Shown piece after piece: positions 1 to 7,188 of a stretch of DNA of 17,597 nucleotides. The notes beneath the pieces are model-generated. The model was not told the origin of the DNA and ran no database searches. It saw only the letters and a list, made by a program, of their open reading frames with translations. The position numbers and the translations under genes are program-made. The stretch covers positions 1-17,597 of the forward strand of contig CANJMX010000015.1 in assembly GCA_947475125.1 (NCBI GenBank), read 5' to 3'. Origin of the DNA: Actinomycetota bacterium. Its GTDB lineage: Bacteria > Actinomycetota > Thermoleophilia > Miltoncostaeales > Miltoncostaeaceae. The first letter of the stretch is position 1. Every line of letters starts with the position of its first letter.

Positions 1-1
1 C

Positions 2-481
2 GAGCAGGCTGAGGCGGCGTTGTCGGCCGACGGATTCACCGATGACGAGATCGCCCGCATCGTCGCCCGCGTGCCCATCGCCACCCATAACCAGCGCGCA
101 CGCGGCACCCTCATCGTGGGTGTCCCCGGCACCGTGGACATCCCCGCCGACGACCTCATTGCAATCGTCGAGGACGGCATGTCCTCGGAGATATACGAAC
201 TGCTGAAGCGGCCCGATGAGCTGTACGTGGTGGACCGTGCGCACCGTCGTCCCCGCTTTGTGGAGGACAGCGTGCGCGCAATGATCGCCGGGGTCATCGA
301 GCAGTTTCCCGGTCTGCCGGACGATGCCTTCGTGTCGGCTCATCAGGAGAATTACGAGACCATCCACACCCACGACGTCGAAGCCGAGCGGTACGGCGTG
401 CTGGGGCAGATGCGGGCCGAGGTGGCAGGTGGAGACCACGTAACCCGGCACCTCACCATCGCGGAGTGGCTTGACGCCTAA
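2..481 (+). CDS. folE2: GTP cyclohydrolase, FolE2/MptA type (5' end missing)
   Basis: C-terminal part of a type IB GTP cyclohydrolase (COG1469 family), which opens GTP at the start of folate or pterin biosynthesis. The frame is open to the left edge, so the N-terminus lies outside the window; the internal TTG at 20 is not a credible start. Visible family signatures are a segment like VYDLLKRPDE (here IYELLKRPDE), the RAH..PRFVEDSVR block, LPDDAFVSAHQEN, the IHTHD metal-site region, and the AERYGVLGQMR end. These match the last third of FolE2/MptA from memory. I cannot tell the bacterial FolE2 product (dihydroneopterin triphosphate) from the archaeal MptA product (cyclic phosphate) on this fragment. 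A hairpin follows 43 nt after the stop. Confidence 0.88.
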   Translation, partial: EQAEAALSADGFTDDEIARIVARVPIATHNQRARGTLIVGVPGTVDIPADDLIAIVEDGMSSEIYELLKRPDELYVVDRAHRRPRFVEDSVRAMIAGVIEQFPGLPDDAFVSAHQENYETIHTHDVEAERYGVLGQMRAEVAGGDHVTRHLTIAEWLDA

Positions 482-523
482 CCGGCGGTACGTACTACTG
501 AAGTTCCGAACGCCCCCGGCTGA

Positions 524-548
524 TCAGCGCCTTCCCTGAAGGTGCTGA
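524..548 (+). terminator. Hairpin after folE2
   Basis: The arms TCAGCGCCTTC and GAAGGTGCTGA pair over 11 positions with one G-T wobble and a 3-nt CCT loop. It sits 43 nt after the folE2 stop, between convergent genes. There is no T-run, as is common in high-GC actinobacteria. The rest of 482-706 shows nothing else I can support. Confidence 0.55.
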
Positions 549-706
549 GTGCGTTCTGCACCCGCGCAAGTTGCGGAGCCGGTCCGCACGTGCCCGCATC
601 CCGGCCGCGGCAAGTGCGTTGTTCGTTCCAGACACCCACTCACGATCCGTCGTCCCGTGAATACGTTCCGTCATGGGCCCGGCACGGCCCCCTTCCCGAC
701 CACCGC

Positions 707-2680
707 CTACCCGGTAACGGGCGCCTTCCGCTGTGCCACCCGCACGCGCTTGCTGAAGTGCGAAAGCACCGCTGACTGCGTACGTGCAGTGGTCGTGATG
801 ACCCAGGTGCCCCGGCTCAGATGCACGGTGCAGGAATAGGTGCGCTTTGCCTTGGTGCGCCGGATGGTGCACTTTCCCGTGGCGGAGTGTCCAGAAGGAC
901 GTGTGGTTGCCCGCTGGGTAATGCGTGTGGCCCCCGCCGGAACAGATCCGGTGGTGACACAGGTGGTTGCCACGCAGTGCACCTTGCCCTTGATCACCGC
1001 TGCTGCTGCTACCGCCGCGGCTGCGGGGGTGACTGGGCTTGACCACGCGGAGGCAGCGCCGGTGCCCGCAGCATTGGTGGCGGTGGCACGGAACCTGTAG
1101 CTGGTGCCATTGGTGAGGCCTTCCACGGTGCAACTGGTCTTCGGGGCCACAACCGTGCAGGTCTTCTCACCGGGGTCTGAGGTGACCGTGTACGAGGTGA
1201 CCGACCCACCCGCAAGCGGGGTGATGGTCACCGCTGCTGATCCGTCACCGGCGACTGCTGTCGGGGTAGCCGGGGCCTGAGGGGCATCGAGGTAGCGGGC
1301 GGTGAATACGTCACTGCATGTGTACGTATTGGGGGCCGTGCCGCAGGTGCCTCCGCTCCCTGCGAGGGTGGTGCCTCCAAAGGTCGCGGGGCCAGAGAAC
1401 TCCCCAGCCACAAATGCTGAACCATCAGGCAGGGCGGAGACGCCGTTGCCCTCGTCCTCCCCCGTGCCACCGGTTCCGGTGGCCCAGGCCCAGGTGCCAT
1501 CTGCGTTCATCTTTGCGGTGAACACGTCCCACTCTCCCGTGCTGGTGAGGGTGGTGCTTCCAAAGGTTGCGGTGTCAGAGAAGACCCCGGTCACAATGGA
1601 AGAGCCGTCAGGCAGCGCGGAGATGCCCCAGCCCTCGTCATCCCCTGAGCCGCCGGCCTGGGTGGCCCAGGCCCAGGTGCCATCTGCGTTCATCTTTGCG
1701 GTGAACACGTCCCAACTCCCCGTGCTTGTGAGGGTGGAACCTCCAAAGGTCGCGATACCCTCGAAGTACCCAGTCACGATGGATGAGCCATCGGGCAGGG
1801 CGGAGATGCCAAAGCCCTCGTCATCCCCCAGGCCACCGGCTTGGGTCGCCCAGGCCCAGGTGCCATCTGCGTTCACCTTTGCGGTGAACACGTCCCAACT
1901 CCCCGCACTCACGAGGGTCGTGCTTCCAAAGGTCGCAGTGTCCTTGAACTGCCCGGTCACGATGGATGAGCCATCAGGCAGCGCGGTGACGCCGTAGCCC
2001 TCTTCATACCCCAGGCCACCGGCCTGGGTGGCCCAGGCCCAGGTGCCATCTGCGTTCACCTTTGCGGTGAACACGTCATAGTCCCCAGCACTGGTGAGGG
2101 TGGTGGTTCCAAAGGTTGCGATTCCGTGGAACTGCCCGGTCACGATGGATGAGCCATCAGGCAGCGCGGAGACGGCATTGCTCTCTTCATACCCCAGGCC
2201 ACCGGCTTGGGTCGCCCAGGCCCAGGTGCCATCTGCGTTCGCCTTTGCGGTGAACACGTCCCAGTCTCCCGTGCTGGTGAGGGTGGTGCTTCCAAAGGTG
2301 ACGGTGCCATCGAAGTACCCAGTCACGATGGATGAGCCATCAGGCAGGGCGGAGATGCCAAAGCCCTCGTCACCCCCCGTTCCACCGACCTGGGTGGCCC
2401 AGGCCCAAGTGCCATCTGCGTTCATCTTTGCCGTGAACACGTCCCAACTCCCCGCACTCGCGAGGGTGGTGCTTCCAAAGGTCGCGGTGCCAGTGAAGTA
2501 CCCAGTGACGACGGAAGAGCCATCGGGCAGGGCGGAGATGGCGTTGGCTTCATCTCCCGTTGTGCCACCGGCCTGGGCGGCCCAGCTCACCTGAGGCGGG
2601 GGGGCGGCGCACACGGCCTGAACCCCGACACACAACACAATGGCGCTGCACACGCAGCCGATCGCGGTACGCAGATTCAT
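707..2680 (-). CDS. Secreted SBBP-type beta-propeller repeat protein with fibronectin III-like domain
   Basis: 657-aa exported protein of unknown function. Residues 1-25 look like a signal peptide (basic start, hydrophobic core, VCA-A cleavage). Residues 33-463 are seven consecutive repeats. The first six are each exactly 61 aa, with the pattern WATQAGG..DE..G(I/V)SALPDGSSIVTG.F..TATFG.TTL.S.G.WDVFTAK.NADGTWA. The seventh is longer and more diverged, with two Cys. This resembles SBBP (seven-bladed propeller) repeats, and seven copies would close one propeller. About 466-553 is a fibronectin III-like domain (GLTNGTSYRFRATATNAAG). The tail, about 560-657, is basic and Cys-containing. The ATG at 2680 follows AAGG on the minus strand (about 10 nt away); no clear promoter is seen. 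A surface or secreted binding role is inference. Confidence 0.85.
   Translation of the reverse strand: MNLRTAIGCVCSAIVLCVGVQAVCAAPPPQVSWAAQAGGTTGDEANAISALPDGSSVVTGYFTGTATFGSTTLASAGSWDVFTAKMNADGTWAWATQVGGTGGDEGFGISALPDGSSIVTGYFDGTVTFGSTTLTSTGDWDVFTAKANADGTWAWATQAGGLGYEESNAVSALPDGSSIVTGQFHGIATFGTTTLTSAGDYDVFTAKVNADGTWAWATQAGGLGYEEGYGVTALPDGSSIVTGQFKDTATFGSTTLVSAGSWDVFTAKVNADGTWAWATQAGGLGDDEGFGISALPDGSSIVTGYFEGIATFGGSTLTSTGSWDVFTAKMNADGTWAWATQAGGSGDDEGWGISALPDGSSIVTGVFSDTATFGSTTLTSTGEWDVFTAKMNADGTWAWATGTGGTGEDEGNGVSALPDGSAFVAGEFSGPATFGGTTLAGSGGTCGTAPNTYTCSDVFTARYLDAPQAPATPTAVAGDGSAAVTITPLAGGSVTSYTVTSDPGEKTCTVVAPKTSCTVEGLTNGTSYRFRATATNAAGTGAASAWSSPVTPAAAAVAAAAVIKGKVHCVATTCVTTGSVPAGATRITQRATTRPSGHSATGKCTIRRTKAKRTYSCTVHLSRGTWVITTTARTQSAVLSHFSKRVRVAQRKAPVTG
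1292..2584 (-). repeat. Seven tandem 183-bp coding repeats (propeller blades)
   Basis: The DNA encoding residues 33-463 repeats with a 183-bp period. Blades 1-6 are each 61 codons and share long near-identical stretches, for example around the DGTWAWATQAGG and GSSIVTG codons. Blade 7 diverges at its end. The similarity at DNA level suggests recent duplication or gene conversion. Confidence 0.9.
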
Positions 2681-2876
2681 GAGTAAACGGCCTTATCTGG
2701 AATCCGGGAGTGGGAGTACCAAGAGAGGGGTACGTAATTACGGTGTCATACACGAGACCTGTGGTGGGGATCGCCGCATGTCTGGCTCGGGCGTGGCGCA
2801 TTTCGCGGGGCACCTACGAGGTGATGTTTGGGGTGGTGTCCCCGGCGGGCATTCGGATCCCCTGCAGGCAACACGC

Positions 2877-3479
2877 CTACGTCGCGGTACCGCCCTTGCG
2901 CCCGAACTGGATGCGGCTCTCATCACCGTGCACCAAGCGCACGATGTTCTCGCGGTGCTTGTAGATGACGAACAGGCCCGCCAACGCGATGAAGACCACG
3001 TACGACCACGGTGCGCCGAACACGAAGGCAAGAGGAGCGGCGGCCAGCGCGGCGACGATGCTTGCCACAGACACGTAGCGCGTGAACACCACCAGCAGGA
3101 TCCACAGCACGAGCAGTACGCCACTTGCCGCGGGCACCAGCCCGATCAGTGCGCCCGCTCCCACGGCCACGCCCTTGCCGCCCTTGAAGTGGGTCCAGAC
3201 CGGGAACACGTGACCCAAGATCGCGAGCGCCCCGGCTGCGATGGGCCAGGGGTTATCGGTGAGCGCCACGGCCACGAGCACCGCGGCCGCACCCTTGGCG
3301 ATGTCGAGCACCATCACCGCGACGCCTGCCGTGCGCCCGAGGGTGCGGAACACGTTGGTGGCCCCCAGATTGCCGCTCCCCGCTTCGCGCAGGTCAACTC
3401 CGTGCAACTTGCCGGCGATCAGTGCGAAGGGAATGGAACCCAGGAGGTAGGCGAGGACGAGCGCGAGTGCCTGGTTCAC
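2877..3479 (-). CDS. plsY: Glycerol-3-phosphate 1-O-acyltransferase PlsY
   Basis: 200-aa multi-pass membrane enzyme that transfers an acyl group from acyl-phosphate to glycerol-3-phosphate, the first acylation in phospholipid synthesis. All three PlsY signatures are visible: GSGNLGATN (residues 34-42), GHVFP.WTHFKGGKGVA in the middle, and HRENI.R near the C-terminus. Several hydrophobic helices lie between them, and the length is normal. The start is the GTG at 3479, which overlaps the pgsA stop as GTGA. The longer open frame upstream runs antisense through pgsA codons and is not used. Coupling with pgsA puts two membrane-phospholipid steps in one operon. Confidence 0.95.
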   Translation of the reverse strand: MNQALALVLAYLLGSIPFALIAGKLHGVDLREAGSGNLGATNVFRTLGRTAGVAVMVLDIAKGAAAVLVAVALTDNPWPIAAGALAILGHVFPVWTHFKGGKGVAVGAGALIGLVPAASGVLLVLWILLVVFTRYVSVASIVAALAAAPLAFVFGAPWSYVVFIALAGLFVIYKHRENIVRLVHGDESRIQFGRKGGTAT

Positions 3480-4051
3480 GGATCTCCGGTGACGTCGGGA
3501 GCTGGCTGGCGGTTCTCGAAGAGCCGTCGCCGGGCCATGATGAAGTAGTAGGCGCCCGACAGCACGGTGAGCACCACGGCCAGCCACAGCAGGGCGTCGT
3601 ACTGCCACTGCTGGCCCACTTGCAGGATGACCCACGCGATCGCCACGTTCTGGCTGACGGTCTTGGCCTTGCCGAACCGGCTCGCCGGAATGACCAGGTT
3701 CTCGCTGATTGCGACCAGCCTGAGGCCGGTGACCGCGAACTCGCGGGTGATGATGACCATGGCGATCCACGCGCTGACCTGCGACACCTCCACCAGACAC
3801 AGAAGCGCGCCGGTCACCAGCAGCTTGTCGGCCAGCGGGTCGAGGAATGCTCCCGCCACCGTGACCTGTCCGCGGGATCTCGCCAACCACCCATCAAGCG
3901 AGTCGGTGCCGGCGGCAATGACGTACAGCCAGAAGGCGGCCCACCGGTCGATGCTGCCGTCCATGAGGATGAGCGCCATCACCACCGGGATCAGCGCGAT
4001 GCGGGCCGCGGTCACCAGGAGTGCCGGATTCATTGATGTGCGGGCGGACAC
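3476..4051 (-). CDS. pgsA: CDP-diacylglycerol--glycerol-3-phosphate 3-phosphatidyltransferase PgsA
   Basis: 191-aa integral membrane CDP-alcohol phosphatidyltransferase, making phosphatidylglycerol phosphate from CDP-diacylglycerol and glycerol-3-phosphate. The family motif D..DG..AR(x9)G..LD..AD is complete, with D50, D53, D71 and D75 as the metal/substrate aspartates. Hydrophobic helices surround it and length is typical. I chose GTG 4051 because a TAATCT -10 box lies exactly 7 nt upstream, an arrangement shared by other genes here and fitting a leaderless mRNA. The ATG at 4033 (MNPALL) is the alternative; a GTG at 4102 looks too long. The gene is followed by plsY with a 4-bp overlap. Some CDP-alcohol transferases use other acceptors, but adjacency to plsY favours PgsA. 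Confidence 0.9.
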   Translation of the reverse strand: MSARTSMNPALLVTAARIALIPVVMALILMDGSIDRWAAFWLYVIAAGTDSLDGWLARSRGQVTVAGAFLDPLADKLLVTGALLCLVEVSQVSAWIAMVIITREFAVTGLRLVAISENLVIPASRFGKAKTVSQNVAIAWVILQVGQQWQYDALLWLAVVLTVLSGAYYFIMARRRLFENRQPAPDVTGDP

Positions 4052-4058
4052 GTCCGGG

Positions 4059-4064
4059 AGATTA
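4059..4064 (-). promoter_or_regulatory. -10 box of pgsA, leaderless
   Basis: TAATCT on the minus strand, followed by 7 nt (CCCGGAC) and the GTG at 4051. No Shine-Dalgarno sequence can fit. No convincing -35. Confidence 0.5.
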
Positions 4065-4110
4065 GGCGGCGGCGGAACCTCACCACCCGATCTCCCCCGC
4101 ACACGGTGCG

Positions 4111-4866
4111 ATGCTGGCCCGCATCATGAGACGACTCCTCGCACCCGCAATCGCAATCGCCGTGCTGTCCGCACCCGCAATCGGGTCGGCGGCGGCGCCC
4201 ATCGTGTGGGTGCAGGCCGGTCACGCATCCCCCGGCGAGCCCGGCTACTCGGCCCAGACCGGGGCCGGTGGCGGACCGTTCGGCAGCGAGATCGCGTTCA
4301 ACGTGAAGGTGCGCGACGACATGGTGACGCGCTTGAAGGCAGCCGGGGTTGATGCCCGGCCGCTCGTGAGCAAGGTCATGCCGATGGGCGCATCTGGCGC
4401 CACGTTCATCTCGATCCACTTCGACTCGCCGGGCGGTGGCGCAGGGGTGGGACGAGCGGTCGTGGGTGGCGGCGAGAACTACTACCACGGCGAGGGAACG
4501 GGTGATGCGAGCCAGACGCCCTACGGAGACAGCGGCTCGCACCGGGTGCCAGCCACGAAGGTGACCGCCGCCGTGGCTGCGAACTCGGCCAACCTGGCCA
4601 CCCGCATCAGCGCCGCGCTCAAGGGCATTCACACACCAGCCAACGGGGCATCGGCCAGGTTCAGCGGCGTCGAGCCGCCCAGCGGCAATGCACGGATGGT
4701 CCACTTCTACGGCTTCTACCGCACTCAGGCCGATGCCCGCGTGCTGGTGGAGGTCGGCGCCGCTGGCAGCGACGACCCGTTCCTGCGCAAGGTGCCACTC
4801 ATCGGCACCACGCTGTCAGCCACGATCGTCAAGGATCTGAAGGCCCGCAAACTCCTCTCGCAATAG
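4111..4866 (+). CDS. Secreted N-acetylmuramoyl-L-alanine amidase (Amidase_3 type)
   Basis: 251-aa exported protein that probably cleaves the lactyl amide bond between MurNAc and the stem peptide of peptidoglycan. A signal peptide is clear (MRRLLAPAIAIAVLS..GSAAA). Amidase_3 landmarks follow in order: VWVQAGH with H38, GSEIAFN with E60, FISIHFDS with H103 (the three zinc ligands), and VLVEVGAAGSDD with E214 matching the catalytic Glu motif. An insertion rich in Gly, His and Tyr (about 107-150) replaces the usual SIHAN follow-on. Start choice is uncertain: ATG 4111 or ATG 4126, neither with a good Shine-Dalgarno sequence. The gene is divergent from pgsA. I identify the fold with good confidence; the exact substrate is inferred. 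Confidence 0.78.
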   Translation: MLARIMRRLLAPAIAIAVLSAPAIGSAAAPIVWVQAGHASPGEPGYSAQTGAGGGPFGSEIAFNVKVRDDMVTRLKAAGVDARPLVSKVMPMGASGATFISIHFDSPGGGAGVGRAVVGGGENYYHGEGTGDASQTPYGDSGSHRVPATKVTAAVAANSANLATRISAALKGIHTPANGASARFSGVEPPSGNARMVHFYGFYRTQADARVLVEVGAAGSDDPFLRKVPLIGTTLSATIVKDLKARKLLSQ

Positions 4867-4885
4867 CCAGCAAGCGGCAACACAA

Positions 4886-4934
4886 GGCCGGGGTGGCCCC
4901 CAAGAGGTTGTGGGTCTTGATGGCCACCCCGGCC
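4886..4934. terminator. Long bidirectional hairpin between convergent genes
   Basis: The arms GGCCGGGGTGGCC (4886-4898) and GGCCACCCCGGCC (4922-4934) form a perfect 13-bp inverted repeat. Inside, after a 2x2 internal loop, CAAGA and TCTTG add 5 bp around a 9-nt loop. It lies between the ends of the amidase (+) and the 133-aa protein (-), so it can serve both strands. No T-run. Confidence 0.75.
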
Positions 4935-4969
4935 CCGAAAACGCCGTGGGGGTGATCGAAACCCGACGG

Positions 4970-5371
4970 CTACTTCGCCTGCGTACCGCCGCCCCGGATG
5001 CCATGCACCGGCCGGCCGGCGGCAATCCACTGGTAGTACGAGCACGCCGGACCCATTGAGGTCTGGTACTCGATCACCCGCGGGTTGCGACCGACTTCCT
5101 TCGCGATCTGCGCGTGGGTGAGCAGGTTGGGATCGTCCATCTCGGGCCAGCAGATCACCAGGTGCGCCGCCGTGATGTGCTTGGCCACAAAGCCGCAGCC
5201 CTCGGCCGGGCATGGCCAGGGATCGGTGGAGATGCAATACCAGCCGTCGAAGTCCTGATCGGAGTCGTCGGTCCACAACTGCTCGTCCACACCAGTGGAC
5301 TCGTCGGTCATCTCGATGACGCCGACGCCCGGGCCGGTGGCCGGATTGAGAATGCGTTCCTGATCGCTCAC
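4970..5371 (-). CDS. Small conserved-looking protein with a C2H2-type metal-site motif
   Basis: 133-aa protein I do not recognise by function. It begins with an acidic segment (residues 20-45, many D and E), then WPCPAEGCGFVAKHITAAH, giving Cys54-x4-Cys59-x5-His65-x4-His70, a plausible zinc site. A further stretch, LTHAQIAKEVGRNPRVIEYQ (about 84-103), has the look of a short helix-turn-helix. The C-terminus is basic and Gly-rich. The start GTG 5371 is chosen because a TAGGAT -10 box lies 7 nt upstream (leaderless). It is convergent with the amidase gene and divergent from the mutase operon. DNA binding is possible but unproven. Confidence 0.72.
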   Translation of the reverse strand: MSDQERILNPATGPGVGVIEMTDESTGVDEQLWTDDSDQDFDGWYCISTDPWPCPAEGCGFVAKHITAAHLVICWPEMDDPNLLTHAQIAKEVGRNPRVIEYQTSMGPACSYYQWIAAGRPVHGIRGGGTQAK

Positions 5372-5378
5372 GGGCGGG

Positions 5379-5384
5379 ATCCTA
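5379..5384 (-). promoter_or_regulatory. -10 box of the C2H2-like gene, leaderless
   Basis: TAGGAT on the minus strand, then 7 nt (CCCGCCC), then GTG at 5371. Confidence 0.5.
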
Positions 5385-5525
5385 CTTCCACTCACGTGAT
5401 CCGTCGGCAGCAGCGTCGGTCCCTGACACCGGTGCTCCACCCCGCCGATGTGTCACGGTCGGATGAGCCACCAATGCCGACGAGCGCGAGCATGTCCGTA
5501 TCCACGGCGGAAACCGGGGGTTTGG

Positions 5526-5531
5526 TACGTT
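5526..5531 (+). promoter_or_regulatory. Candidate -10 box of the mutase-pcc operon
   Basis: TACGTT would start a transcript near 5539, giving a leader of about 50 nt. Unlike the leaderless genes, this one has a Shine-Dalgarno sequence (AGGGAG, 5579-5584) 5 nt before GTG 5590. No clear -35 and no visible cobalamin riboswitch upstream. Confidence 0.35.
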
Positions 5532-5589
5532 GCCGCGGCACGCATGGGACCCCGACCCGGCGTGCCCGTCACCACCACAGGGAGCACGC

Positions 5590-7188
5590 GTGAGCAGCGG
5601 ATCGAGTGAAGCCAGGAGCACAGACTCCGGCATCGCCATCGAGCCGGTCTACCACCAGTCCGACGTCGACGGGCTGAATCTCGCCGACGCACTGGGCGAG
5701 CCCGGCCAGTACCCGTTCACCCGTGGCCCATACGAGACGATGTACCGGCAGAAGCCGTGGACGATGCGCCAGTACGCGGGCTTCGCGACTGCCGAAGAGA
5801 CCAACGAGCGGTTCAGGTACCTCCTCGCCAATGGTGCGCCCGGGCTTTCGATGGCCTTCGACCTGCCCACGCAGCTCGGGATGGACTCGGATGACCCACG
5901 GGCGCTCGGCGAGGTCGGGCGTGTGGGCGTGGCCATCGATTCGGTGGATGACATGTCGCGGGTGTTCGACGGAATCCCGCTGAGTGACGTCTCCACCAGC
6001 ATGACCATCAACGCGCCGGCCGCCGTGCTGCTCTTGCTCTACCGCCTGGTGGGCGAGAGCCAGGGCGTGGCCCCTGACCAACTGCGCGGCACGATCCAGA
6101 ACGACATCCTCAAGGAGTACGTGGCACGCGGGAACTACATCTACCCGCCCCACGCGAGCATGCGGCTGACCACCGACACCTTCGCGTACTGCGCCGCCGA
6201 GATGCCGCGCTTCAACACCATCTCCATCAGCGGGTACCACATCCGCGAGGCCGGCTCGACCGCGGTGCAGGAGGTGGCGTTCACGCTGGCGGACGGCATC
6301 GCCTACGTGCAGGCCGCGGTGGCCGCGGGCCTTGACGTCGACCGATTCGCGCCGCGCCTGTCGTTCTTCTTCAACGCGCACTCCAACTTCCTTGAGGAGG
6401 TCGCCAAGTTCCGGGCGGCCCGTCGCCTGTGGGCGCGCATCATGAGAGAGCGCTTCGGTGCAAAGGATGAGCGCTCCCTGGCGCTGCGATTCCATGCTCA
6501 GACCGGTGGCAGCACCCTCACCGCCCAGCAGCCCGACAACAACGTTGTGCGCGTGGCACTTCAGGTGCTGTCGGCGGCATTCGGCGGCGCGCAGAGCATT
6601 CACGCCAACGGCTTCGACGAGGCCCTGGCCCTGCCCACCGAACAGTCGGCCAAGCTGGCGCTACGCACCCAGCAGGTCATTGCCGAGGAGACGGGCATCA
6701 CCGACAGCGTCGACCCCCTGGCGGGCGGCTGGATGGTGGAGTCGCTCACCAAGGAGATCGAGGAGCGCGCCGAAGAACTCATCGCCCGCATTGACGAGCG
6801 GGGTGGTGCGGTGGAGAGCATCGAGTTCATGCGCGACGAAATCGGTGACGCGGCCTACCGCTGGCACCGGTCAATGGAGAGCGGCGAGCGGAAAATCGTG
6901 GGGATCAACATTCAGGCCGAGCCCGACGACACCCGCATCGACATCCTCAAGATCGACCCCGACGTGGAGCGGGCGCAGGTGGCCCGCCTCGACTCCCTGC
7001 GCGCCGCACGCGATGAGCCTGAGGTGCATGCTGCCCTTGACGCCGTGCGCAATACCGCCCGCGGCACCGACAACCTGCTGCCGCCCCTGCACCGGGCGCT
7101 GGGCGCCAAGGCCACCATCGGCGAGGTATGCAACGTGCTGCGTGAAGAATTCGGTGAGTACGACCACATGAAGGCGGCGGCCGGATGA
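5590..7188 (+). CDS. Methylmalonyl-CoA mutase, large (substrate-binding) subunit without B12 domain
   Basis: 532-aa acyl-CoA mutase TIM-barrel subunit that rearranges methylmalonyl-CoA to succinyl-CoA. Signatures: RGPYETMYRQKPWTMRQYAGFATAEETN (about 45-72), TIQNDILKEY, YPPHASMRL, SISGYHIREAGST and FFNAHSNFLEE. By comparison with known mutases, Y62 in RQYAGF and R192 in SMRL correspond to the Tyr/Arg pair of methylmalonyl-CoA mutase (Phe/Gln in isobutyryl-CoA mutase); H217 is the conserved active-site His. The protein ends before any cobalamin-binding domain (no DxHxxG), so it needs a separate small subunit that is not in this window. The start is GTG 5590 with AGGGAG 5 nt upstream. It overlaps pccB by ATGA. 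Ethylmalonyl-CoA mutase is a less likely alternative. Confidence 0.9.
   Translation: MSSGSSEARSTDSGIAIEPVYHQSDVDGLNLADALGEPGQYPFTRGPYETMYRQKPWTMRQYAGFATAEETNERFRYLLANGAPGLSMAFDLPTQLGMDSDDPRALGEVGRVGVAIDSVDDMSRVFDGIPLSDVSTSMTINAPAAVLLLLYRLVGESQGVAPDQLRGTIQNDILKEYVARGNYIYPPHASMRLTTDTFAYCAAEMPRFNTISISGYHIREAGSTAVQEVAFTLADGIAYVQAAVAAGLDVDRFAPRLSFFFNAHSNFLEEVAKFRAARRLWARIMRERFGAKDERSLALRFHAQTGGSTLTAQQPDNNVVRVALQVLSAAFGGAQSIHANGFDEALALPTEQSAKLALRTQQVIAEETGITDSVDPLAGGWMVESLTKEIEERAEELIARIDERGGAVESIEFMRDEIGDAAYRWHRSMESGERKIVGINIQAEPDDTRIDILKIDPDVERAQVARLDSLRAARDEPEVHAALDAVRNTARGTDNLLPPLHRALGAKATIGEVCNVLREEFGEYDHMKAAAG

Noticed and set aside
495..1133. Minus-strand 212-aa frame
   Set aside because: It is an out-of-frame shadow of the tail of the propeller-repeat gene, with low-complexity His/Arg/Gly content.
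1302..2594. Long open frames on the + strand across the propeller gene (for example 1302-1997 and 2094-2594)
   Set aside because: They are antisense shadows of the 183-bp coding repeats; the minus-strand product has a signal peptide and a recognised repeat family.
2830..2843. GGGG-TGGTGT-CCCC hairpin downstream of plsY
   Set aside because: Only a 4-bp stem with no T-run; too weak to call a terminator.
2640..3548. Plus-strand 302-aa open frame overlapping plsY
   Set aside because: It is antisense to plsY, whose three catalytic motifs are all present; the product is His/Arg/Glu-rich without any family features.
5385..5589. Cobalamin riboswitch upstream of the B12-dependent mutase
   Set aside because: I looked for the B12 box and paired elements and found no convincing match in this short divergent region.
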